Source: Candidatus Thorarchaeota archaeon (GTDB lineage Archaea; Asgardarchaeota; Thorarchaeia; Thorarchaeales; Thorarchaeaceae). From it: 5,319 bases of DNA. Positions 1 through 5,319 of the stretch are shown here, in pieces. Location of the stretch: the NCBI GenBank assembly GCA_016841005.1, contig JAEORG010000103.1:1-5319 (forward strand), written 5' to 3'. Position numbers and translations under genes: made by a program. The notes below the pieces were generated by a model. That model was given only the letters and a program-made list of their open reading frames with translations, searched no databases and was not told the DNA's origin. Each line of letters opens with the position of its first letter. The first letter of the stretch is position 1.

Positions 1-38
1 AAATATATACTTTCATCTATTTGAGATGGATGGTAAAT

Positions 39-836
39 CTATTTGTCCAAAGGTACTAGACTTGTGTATTGCTTGACACGCGGATCATCAGAAGGTGGAG
101 CTGGATATGCCCACCTGGCGTCGATGTCTCTACCACTCAAATCATATACACTAAAACTACCTGATGACCAAGTTAAAGGACTAAACCCAAGAAGAAGTGT
201 TTGGGTCCTCCAACTGCTTACAACTATATGCCGATTCATTCCCACGGTGGGAACAACCAAGAACACATTGGAGAGTTCCATAAGTAGGGAAGTGCTTATG
301 CGATAGAAGAAACTGTATGTTTTCCTATGTTCCTCAGATCCTTGAACTCTAAGGTCATTCAAATATCTATGAATGGTTTCATCATGTACTGAGGGATCCA
401 TTACATCTGATAGTTCTTCAACATCAACAGTGATTGCTGTTTCAAAATAATATGCCAATGGAAATTCCGAGATATGAAATACAATCCACTTGTTCTTTGA
501 TATGACATTGTAAAGATGCTGAAAAATTGACTGTTTGGAAGAGAGGGCTGCAGGTTCAAGTTTTGACGGGTCTAAATTATCAGATTCTACAGATACTGCT
601 AATCTGAAGACGTCATCAAGCATGTCACCATCATATCCAATTCGAACAAGATGATAAGGTAATTCACTAGGGTTCTCATCCATCCTTCCAGATTTAATCA
701 AAAACTCATTCAGGTCCCTTTGAAAAGTATCGACCTCGTTGTCACTGTCTGTCACAAAGAGAGATTGTGTTGGTGTCCCAAATGAAGAAATCACCTTCTC
801 ATATGCTTGGAAACGTGCCTCTTTCTCAGGCTCCAC
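39..836 (-). CDS. Hypothetical protein, 265 residues, no recognised family
   Basis: I do not recognise this protein and assign no function. It is predicted soluble: no signal peptide or membrane helix is evident, it is rich in Asp and Glu, and it has no cysteine. The N-terminal half mixes helix and short strands, with an acidic stretch at residues 29-36 (TDSDNEVD). Residues 101-135 hold a helix followed by a strand-like segment (KWIVFHISEF). Residues 172-210 run through an aromatic helix into strand-like VFLVVP and HIVVSSW. The tail from about 240 is proline-rich and probably irregular. The start is GTG at 836-834. An in-frame TGA lies seven codons upstream (857-855), so no longer start is possible, and AGGAGG lies 12 bases upstream. 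It is divergent from coaBC. The uninterrupted frame, Shine-Dalgarno site and ordinary composition support a real gene; the product stays unknown. Confidence 0.85.
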   Translation of the reverse strand: MEPEKEARFQAYEKVISSFGTPTQSLFVTDSDNEVDTFQRDLNEFLIKSGRMDENPSELPYHLVRIGYDGDMLDDVFRLAVSVESDNLDPSKLEPAALSSKQSIFQHLYNVISKNKWIVFHISEFPLAYYFETAITVDVEELSDVMDPSVHDETIHRYLNDLRVQGSEEHRKTYSFFYRISTSLLMELSNVFLVVPTVGMNRHIVVSSWRTQTLLLGFSPLTWSSGSFSVYDLSGRDIDARWAYPAPPSDDPRVKQYTSLVPLDK

Positions 837-848
837 CTGTGATTCTCG

Positions 849-854
849 CCTCCT
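849..854 (-). promoter_or_regulatory. Ribosome binding site of the 265-residue hypothetical gene
   Basis: The minus strand reads AGGAGG here, a full Shine-Dalgarno core, 12 bases before the GTG start at 836. That spacing is longer than usual. The only other nearby start is an ATG at 858-856, which opens a reading frame that stops after ten codons. The in-frame TGA at 857-855 rules out an upstream start, so this site supports GTG as the true start. Confidence 0.6.
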
Positions 855-1000
855 TCATTCGAGAATTTTTAGACACGTTAATCGCACCGTCCTTACTTAT
901 CTCCGTACAGCAACCAATTATCAGTGCAGAATCGCATTTTTGGGTCATTTAACATACAGCGACTCCACTAGATAGGCCATTTCTGGCAAGCAGCCACATC

Positions 1001-1021
1001 AAGAATATTCCATATATTCTT
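1001..1021. promoter_or_regulatory. Perfect inverted repeat in the divergent intergenic region, possible operator
   Basis: AAGAATAT (1001-1008) and ATATTCTT (1014-1021) are exact reverse complements separated by five bases. The dyad is AT-rich and contains the TATA-like string CATATATT (1011-1018), about 75-90 bases before the coaBC start. It could be an operator for a dimeric regulator overlapping a promoter element. No T-run follows it, so it does not look like a terminator. The left arm is part of TCAAGAATA (999-1007), repeated exactly at 1039-1047, 40 bases further on. The rest of the gap (837-1093) holds the two ribosome binding sites and a second TATA-like string, TTTAGATA (1050-1057). 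Function is inferred only; AT-rich DNA gives such dyads by chance. Confidence 0.35.
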
Positions 1022-1080
1022 TGCCTCGCTGTTTAACCTCAAGAATAGATTTAGATACACAGACATTTCTGACAGTATGT

Positions 1081-1085
1081 AGGTG
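1081..1085 (+). promoter_or_regulatory. Ribosome binding site of coaBC, decides the start
   Basis: AGGTG matches the archaeal Shine-Dalgarno consensus GGAGGTG. It stands eight bases before the ATG at 1094 but only two bases before the in-frame TTG at 1088. Normal spacing therefore favours ATG 1094 over the TTG, which would add only two residues. Confidence 0.65.
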
Positions 1086-1093
1086 TTTTGCTC

Positions 1094-2326
1094 ATGAAAC
1101 ACACTTCAAAACTGATAATTGGAACAACAAGCAGCCTACTTCTAGACAAGAGGATTACACTCTGCATTACAGGTAGTGTTGCTGCAGTAGAATCAGTTCA
1201 TATTGCCCGACAGTTGATGCGACATGGTGCAGAGGTCTTCTGTGTCATGAGTCATGCAGGAACTGAAATAATTCACCCACATCTAATGGAATGGGCAACA
1301 GGAAATCCAGTAGTGACAAAACTCACAGGGCAAATCGAGCATATCACACTGGCAGGCAAGCATGAAGAGCATGTAGACCTTGTATTGATTGCTCCATCCA
1401 CAGCAAATACAATTGGGAAGATAGCAAATGGCATTGACGATACTCCGGTCACAACCACTGTGTCATCCGCAATTGGTGCAGGCATTCCTGTAATTATTGT
1501 ACCAGCTATGCACAAGTCAATGTATGATCATCCAGCTGTCTTAGAGAATATTGAACGGTTGAAGCAAATGGGAGTGGACTTTGTTTCTCCAAGAATGGAG
1601 GAAGCCAAAGCTAAGATTCCTGAAGTTGAAACTATTGTTGAAGCAGTCATTGGAAGACTAGGACCGAGAGACCTTCAAGGAATGAAATTTGTGTTAACTG
1701 CTGGACCAACAAGAGGGTGGTTTGATGATGTCCGGTTCATTACTAATCCATCTACTGGAAAAATGGGAATTGCATTAACAAAGGAGATTATTCAACGTGG
1801 TGGAGAAGTAACTCTTATCTTAGGTCCGAGCTGCATAGAACCTCCAATCGACGCTAAGAGCATTCAAGTAGGAACTACAAATGAGATGCTAGATGCTGTT
1901 ATGGCAGAAATAGAGCAGGATACAAAAGTGTTCATCTCTTCAGCAGCGGTTCTAGATTACATTCCAGCAGAAGTTGAAGATGGAAAAAGGGCATCAGGTA
2001 ACGAATTTTCAATCACCCTAAAACCAACCCCGAAAATCATCAACACAGTAAGAGAGAAGCACAAAGATCTGTTTATTGTTGGGTTCAAAGTAGAATCGGG
2101 TGTTACTGATGAAGAGCTTCAAGCTCGAGCAAGAGTAAAGATAGATTCTGGTGTTTGCGATATTGTCGTTGCCAACGATGCAAAAAGAGAAGGCGTTGCA
2201 TTTGGAACAGATACCAACCAGGTAATCATTGTAGGACGAAATGGGTATACAAAAACGCTGGATATGTCCTCAAAGCGCGATATCGCTAGAGGTATAATCG
2301 ATGTAATCCTAGAGAAAGTCCCGTAG
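1094..2326 (+). CDS. coaBC: Bifunctional phosphopantothenoylcysteine decarboxylase / phosphopantothenate-cysteine ligase (CoaBC)
   Basis: Cytosolic enzyme of coenzyme A synthesis. The CoaB half joins 4'-phosphopantothenate to cysteine using a nucleotide (CTP in characterised CoaBC enzymes); the FMN-dependent CoaC half decarboxylates the product to 4'-phosphopantetheine. At 410 residues it has the normal bifunctional length. CoaC covers about residues 1-185: ITGSVAAVES (25-34, flavin binding), candidate catalytic His83 in IEHITL, APSTANTIGKIANGIDDTPV (100-119) and PAMHKSMY (137-144). CoaB covers about 190-410: TAGPTRGWFDDVRFITN (202-218), STGKMG (220-225), AAVLDY (284-289), conserved Lys298, IVGFKVES (328-335) and the VAND...FGTDTNQV segment (359-377). 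Two points differ from bacterial enzymes: the CGxxGxGRM flap with its active-site cysteine is replaced by SPRMEEAKAKI (165-175), and the usual Glu after GPTR is Gly208. Start ATG is chosen over TTG 1088 by ribosome-site spacing. Confidence 0.97.
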   Translation: MKHTSKLIIGTTSSLLLDKRITLCITGSVAAVESVHIARQLMRHGAEVFCVMSHAGTEIIHPHLMEWATGNPVVTKLTGQIEHITLAGKHEEHVDLVLIAPSTANTIGKIANGIDDTPVTTTVSSAIGAGIPVIIVPAMHKSMYDHPAVLENIERLKQMGVDFVSPRMEEAKAKIPEVETIVEAVIGRLGPRDLQGMKFVLTAGPTRGWFDDVRFITNPSTGKMGIALTKEIIQRGGEVTLILGPSCIEPPIDAKSIQVGTTNEMLDAVMAEIEQDTKVFISSAAVLDYIPAEVEDGKRASGNEFSITLKPTPKIINTVREKHKDLFIVGFKVESGVTDEELQARARVKIDSGVCDIVVANDAKREGVAFGTDTNQVIIVGRNGYTKTLDMSSKRDIARGIIDVILEKVP

Positions 2327-2328
2327 AT

Positions 2329-2344
2329 TGAATTCTTAAATTCA
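2329..2344. terminator. Small inverted repeat between convergent stop codons, possible bidirectional terminator
   Basis: TGAATT (2329-2334) and AATTCA (2339-2344) are exact reverse complements around a four-base loop. They fill almost the whole 15-base gap between the coaBC stop (2324-2326) and the Roadblock stop, whose codon (2342-2344) forms part of the right arm. The position suits a shared terminator. The stem is short and AT-rich and no strong T-run follows on either strand, so the call is weak. Confidence 0.3.
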
Positions 2345-2704
2345 TAAGATTTCAAGTAAACTTTCAGCCATACGTTGCATATCCATAAAAATCAGACCCA
2401 ACTGAGCATCGACCTTAGCTAATACAAGCAATAGTGCACTATCACCGACAGATGTCATCAAAGAATAGCCACGATCACCCTTAACATAAATCTCCATGAG
2501 ATTTCCTCTGTCAAGCTCACCAGTCGCTTTCTCTCCTAATGATAGCATTGCTGCGCTGATAGCTGCTACTCTTTCTTGCTCACTTTCTGGAAGTGCAGAA
2601 GAGATCATTAAACCATCAAGTGAAACTAGAGCAGCACCTTCAACTCCAGGTACAGTTTCAAAATCACGGATTGATGAGTTGATTCTGTCAACACGGCTGG
2701 ACAT
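2342..2704 (-). CDS. Roadblock/LC7 domain protein (MglB-like)
   Basis: A single-domain cytosolic protein of 120 residues, the usual size for stand-alone Roadblock/LC7 proteins. These dimerise and, in characterised cases such as MglB with the GTPase MglA, or eukaryotic Ragulator, bind or regulate small Ras-like GTPases. The fold order is visible: helix 3-16, strands around 22-28 and 31-37 joined by the typical SLDG turn (28-31), long helix 41-64, strands 69-76, 79-86 and 89-97, and a C-terminal helix 100-119. GVEGAALVSLDGL (20-32) and GDRGYSLM (76-83) are the most family-like stretches. The ATG at 2704-2702 has GAGGT seven bases upstream. The gene lies 100 bases downstream of the surface peptidase gene on the same strand and converges with coaBC. 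No GTPase gene is present in the window, so its partner is unknown. The family call is secure; the cellular role is not. Confidence 0.95.
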   Translation of the reverse strand: MSSRVDRINSSIRDFETVPGVEGAALVSLDGLMISSALPESEQERVAAISAAMLSLGEKATGELDRGNLMEIYVKGDRGYSLMTSVGDSALLLVLAKVDAQLGLIFMDMQRMAESLLEIL

Positions 2705-2711
2705 ATCTACA

Positions 2712-2716
2712 ACCTC
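2712..2716 (-). promoter_or_regulatory. Ribosome binding site of the Roadblock gene
   Basis: The minus strand reads GAGGT seven bases before the ATG at 2704. This is a good Shine-Dalgarno match at normal spacing and supports that start. It overlaps the TGA of a possible eight-codon upstream reading frame (2741-2715). Confidence 0.65.
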
Positions 2717-2752
2717 AATTTAGCCTTCGAACGCCTTTCATTGGCTCCTCTC

Positions 2753-2773
2753 TATAAAGTCTTGTTGTATAAA
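2753..2773 (-). promoter_or_regulatory. Two TATA-like boxes, likely promoter of the Roadblock gene
   Basis: The minus strand carries TTTATA at 2773-2768 and again at 2758-2753, 15 bases apart. Archaeal transcription usually starts about 25 bases downstream of the box centre. Initiation would then fall near 2745 or 2730, giving leaders of roughly 40 or 25 bases that include the ribosome binding site. This suggests the Roadblock gene has its own promoter and need not depend on read-through from the large gene upstream. No convincing purine-rich BRE was identified. Confidence 0.5.
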
Positions 2774-2780
2774 GGGCGTA

Positions 2781-2797
2781 CGAATAATAAAAAATGC
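2781..2797 (-). terminator. T-rich terminator-like run after the surface peptidase gene
   Basis: On the minus strand, eight bases after the large gene's TAA stop, comes ATTTTTTATTATTCG, with six consecutive T. Archaeal transcription commonly ends at such T-rich runs without a strong hairpin. It lies before the two TATA boxes of the Roadblock gene, consistent with separate transcripts. Confidence 0.45.
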
Positions 2798-2804
2798 GCA
2801 ATTC

Positions 2805-5319
2805 TTATACTCCAAAGAACTCCTTGGGATCAAATTCTTGGTCTTCTTTTTCACGCTGTTTTCGTCTTTCCTCTTCTTCCTTCTTTCGAAGTTTGGAATC
2901 ATCCTTGTGAAATTCTCTTTTGGGTTGGGATTTCTCCCTCTTTGTCCTGAGCGGTTCCCCCCGACGATATTTTCGATAATACCAGCCGATTGTAACTACA
3001 GCAAATAAACCTACAACTATCCCAATAGCTAGCCATGGAGATGGGCGAATGTAGAAATAGTCGACTAGAAGAGTGGTAAGTGTGTCGTACCCATTCTTTG
3101 ATGCAACAATCAGGATTGAGTGAGAACCTACTTTTCCAGAGGTCCATGCCTCATCTAGAGTGATTGAGTAATCCCCTCCACTTTCATGTGTAACAATGAC
3201 CTCAGTATTATTCACCCAGACACTAACATCTGCATCTGAAATTTCTGTTCCCGTAAGGTCAGAAATTGTCAGCGAAATTATTAATCGATCACCTTCCCAG
3301 ATTATTTGTTCATTCAGAGATATACTCTTTAGATACAGGGCTGGCTGTTGCGACCATACAATTGCGTTCTCGAAGAAATCCTGAGCATCCGTACCTGTTG
3401 GTGCAATTGTGAGCAATGCTACCTTTCCAGTACCATATAGGCTAGCAACAGCTACTGTCGATCCAGCACCAGTAGCAAGAACGGAGAGATTTGCAGATGG
3501 CGACGCAAAATGTCCAATGTAAGGAATCGTTTCATTCATACTATTTGGATATAAAAGAAGAGGATGTCGTACATCTGTAATCTGAATTCCAGTAGAAGAT
3601 GCTGTTGAAACATAACCTAAGTCCCATGGAAGCCAAGGGATGTCTTGATCAACCCCTGCAATGACCAATGTCCCTCCGGAGTGGATGAAATCAATCATGG
3701 CAGATGAATCAGCAGTTATGGCAGCGGAAAGACTAGATAATGACCCTGGTTCGACTATGACTGTAGTTCTTAGACTGAGTAAGCGAAGGAAACTAGAGTA
3801 ATTGCCTGATTCATAGTAATCATAGTCAGTTCCAATTTGGTTGAATATAGTTGGAAGATAGTTAGAACTTCCTAGACCTGCAATTGAATCCACTCCAGCC
3901 CCTGGAGTATGACCATCAAAGACTAAGCCTTGTGGATTTTGGGAGGGAATTCGGGGGTTTGTTGAAGGATGATAAAGGCAGATATCAGGGTCTCCGAAGA
4001 GAATTTGTTGGTTTGCATAATCTCTAGGCTCACCTGATAATGGGTCAGTATAATCTTGGGAGATTGCACGTAATGCATACGCAAGTGCATCTCCTGTCGT
4101 ATTCCCCTGAGTTATTGATTCCGTGAAGAGAATAGAAAGAAGCCCAGCTGGTCTGAAATATACCGTACGAGGCGCAGCAGTCACAGCAACGGCACCATGC
4201 TCCATCAGCATAGCAGGTAACTTTGACCCACCGAGAAGACAGGCGGTAATAACAACAATTGGTGATCCTATGTTTCCGATTGCTTCTTCGAGATCATTTG
4301 TATTTCTAAGAATGTGTAATTGGTATTCGGAATCATACAAAACGGGATTTACGAGACCATCCCCACTAGATTGTCCAGGTGGAATATAATCGAGCGACGT
4401 TTCTGATTCTCTACCATAAGATGTATCTTCAGATCTCATAGAAAATACACCAAGCCCATCAGGACGCTGCGGGGGGTCGGTTGGATATTCTGTCAGAGTT
4501 CCATGTGTACTAAGAGACCAAAGGCCAACCTGAGAAGCTACACCTTGAAAGACTTCATTCACACCTACATGGGCTGAAATAGAGAAGCCTGCACTTACAA
4601 GAGCAGCAACAGTATTGTCAATTTGTTGTATAGTATAGGGATTACCAAAATTATCGGCATAAGGGTAATTATAGGTATACGCATAGAGTGAAAGTAATGC
4701 CTCATCAGCGTTCTGTGAAACACTGAAGAGAAATCTGTGCAATGCTGCGCGATTAATCATGGCCGCTGCAACATCCGAATCTGATGATGGAATTCGACCA
4801 CATGCAAAATGACTCTGTAATGACCTATCGAAACTCGTTTTTATTACATTATTAGGAGCGACTATAACAGCACTTTGATCCCAACTCACATTATACGCGT
4901 TCCGTGTAAGGAGAAAGTCTTTGAGATAGTTTGATGATTCCATCATTGAGAACTTATTGGGAATTCGTTCATCATACCACCCGTTCTCAGCTCTGGTCGC
5001 ATATCTTTCCTGAACAAAGATATTAATCTCAGGGCCAATTAGGTAAGGAGCCCAAGTTTCCTCGGCTCTTGTAGGAACTATATTATTATCACCACAGAGA
5101 GAGAAAATAGGTGCACCATGATATGCGGCAGAATATGCTGCTGGTGCAAATAACTCATCACCATTGCCTATAGGTAATGTTAGAACAACATCCTTCTCAC
5201 CAGACAATGTCTGTATCCAATCAGATAACATTGGATATGTACTAAGATTACTCAACAAAAGAAAGTCGTCCAGTTCTGTAGTTAATGATCCAGAGTGCTG
5301 ACTTGTAGGATCTACGAGG
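2805..5319 (-). CDS. Membrane-anchored C25 (gingipain)-like caspase-fold surface protein, 5' end outside window
   Basis: A multidomain cell-surface protein, probably a cysteine peptidase. The frame stays open to the right edge, so the true start and probable signal peptide lie outside. Positions are counted from the internal TTG at 5258. A Rossmann-like segment (24-57; GNGDELFAPAAYSAAYHGAP) resembles cell-wall-binding repeats. The C25-like core is about 125-430: VIVAPNN (131-137), GRIPSSD (154-160), candidate catalytic His252 in STHGT, Cys340 in VVITACLLGG, GAVAVTAAPRTVYF (355-368) and FGDPD (421-425). Residues 447-636 resemble a glutamine-amidotransferase fold without a nucleophilic cysteine. 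Residues 640-738 form a beta-rich Ig-like domain. One membrane helix (742-761) precedes a 56-residue cytoplasmic tail rich in Lys, Arg and Glu. Sequons such as N123-V-S, N386-T-T and N590-L-S fit an extracellular location. Substrate and proteolytic activity are inferred, not shown. Confidence 0.9.
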   Translation of the reverse strand, partial: LVDPTSQHSGSLTTELDDFLLLSNLSTYPMLSDWIQTLSGEKDVVLTLPIGNGDELFAPAAYSAAYHGAPIFSLCGDNNIVPTRAEETWAPYLIGPEINIFVQERYATRAENGWYDERIPNKFSMMESSNYLKDFLLTRNAYNVSWDQSAVIVAPNNVIKTSFDRSLQSHFACGRIPSSDSDVAAAMINRAALHRFLFSVSQNADEALLSLYAYTYNYPYADNFGNPYTIQQIDNTVAALVSAGFSISAHVGVNEVFQGVASQVGLWSLSTHGTLTEYPTDPPQRPDGLGVFSMRSEDTSYGRESETSLDYIPPGQSSGDGLVNPVLYDSEYQLHILRNTNDLEEAIGNIGSPIVVITACLLGGSKLPAMLMEHGAVAVTAAPRTVYFRPAGLLSILFTESITQGNTTGDALAYALRAISQDYTDPLSGEPRDYANQQILFGDPDICLYHPSTNPRIPSQNPQGLVFDGHTPGAGVDSIAGLGSSNYLPTIFNQIGTDYDYYESGNYSSFLRLLSLRTTVIVEPGSLSSLSAAITADSSAMIDFIHSGGTLVIAGVDQDIPWLPWDLGYVSTASSTGIQITDVRHPLLLYPNSMNETIPYIGHFASPSANLSVLATGAGSTVAVASLYGTGKVALLTIAPTGTDAQDFFENAIVWSQQPALYLKSISLNEQIIWEGDRLIISLTISDLTGTEISDADVSVWVNNTEVIVTHESGGDYSITLDEAWTSGKVGSHSILIVASKNGYDTLTTLLVDYFYIRPSPWLAIGIVVGLFAVVTIGWYYRKYRRGEPLRTKREKSQPKREFHKDDSKLRKKEEEERRKQREKEDQEFDPKEFFGV

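Noticed and set aside
14..28. CATCT/AGATG inverted repeat just after the hypothetical gene's stop, considered as a terminator
   Set aside because: Only five base pairs in an AT-rich stretch and no T-run follows on the minus strand; too weak to list as a feature.
43..306. Plus-strand open frame of 87 codons inside the hypothetical gene
   Set aside because: Fully antisense to the longer frame, with no family resemblance and no good ribosome binding site.
739..975. Plus-strand open frames of 61-78 codons overlapping the start of the hypothetical gene and the divergent gap
   Set aside because: Mostly antisense to the 265-residue gene, with no recognisable domain and no convincing ribosome site; ordinary shadows.
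1088..1093. TTG start for coaBC, two codons upstream of ATG
   Set aside because: AGGTG would be only two bases from the TTG; the ATG at 1094 has normal eight-base spacing.
837..1093. Divergent gap searched for a tRNA, small RNA or riboswitch
   Set aside because: No cloverleaf, T-loop signature or conserved riboswitch pattern was found by eye; only the dyad, TATA-like strings and ribosome sites stand out.
2741..2950. Plus-strand frame of 69 codons with hydrophobic stretches, considered as a small membrane protein
   Set aside because: Much of it is antisense to the coding region for the charged tail, and the hydrophobic runs are explained by the complementary Lys/Glu codons (TTC, CTT).
2899..3147. 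Second minus-strand frame of 82 codons inside the surface peptidase gene
   Set aside because: Same strand but another frame, entirely inside the Ig-like, membrane and tail coding region; its translation looks like out-of-frame sequence.
1..5319. Search for CRISPR arrays, insertion sequences, integrases and tandem repeats
   Set aside because: No regularly spaced repeats, transposase-like frames, terminal inverted repeats or long tandem repeats were seen; the genes look like ordinary chromosomal sequence.

Overview
The window carries four protein-coding genes and looks archaeal. The evidence is a CoaBC of archaeal type (flap sequence ending in KAK and a PAMH motif), a stand-alone Roadblock/LC7 protein, a large caspase-fold cell-surface protein with a lysine/arginine/glutamate-rich cytoplasmic tail, Shine-Dalgarno sites of the GGAGGTG type, and TTTATA boxes ahead of the Roadblock gene. 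Abundant stand-alone Roadblock proteins together with large C25-like surface proteins would fit an Asgard-type archaeon such as Thorarchaeia. That placement is inference from gene content and was not tested. No rRNA, tRNA, CRISPR array, insertion sequence or phage gene is visible.

Layout, left to right. A 265-residue protein of unknown function lies on the minus strand (39-836). It is divergent from coaBC on the plus strand (1094-2326), and the 257-base gap between them holds the upstream sequences of both genes, including a perfect 8-bp inverted repeat. coaBC converges with a 120-residue Roadblock/LC7 protein on the minus strand (2342-2704), with only 15 bases between the two stop codons. 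Upstream of the Roadblock gene, 100 bases hold a T-rich terminator-like run, two TATA-like boxes and a clear ribosome binding site. The rest of the window is one large minus-strand gene (2805 to the right edge), still open at base 5319, so its N-terminus is missing.

How the genes relate. coaBC is a housekeeping gene for coenzyme A synthesis and has no obvious link to its neighbours. The large gene encodes an apparently extracellular protein: a Rossmann-like segment resembling cell-wall-binding repeats, a gingipain/C25 caspase-like peptidase core with a candidate His-Cys dyad, a non-catalytic glutamine-amidotransferase-like domain, an Ig-like domain, one membrane helix and a charged cytoplasmic tail. 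It lies upstream of the Roadblock gene on the same strand. Roadblock proteins bind or regulate small GTPases, so a membrane-to-cytosol link is conceivable, but the separate promoter signals argue against strict co-transcription. The most interesting items are this surface peptidase and the unrecognised 265-residue protein.
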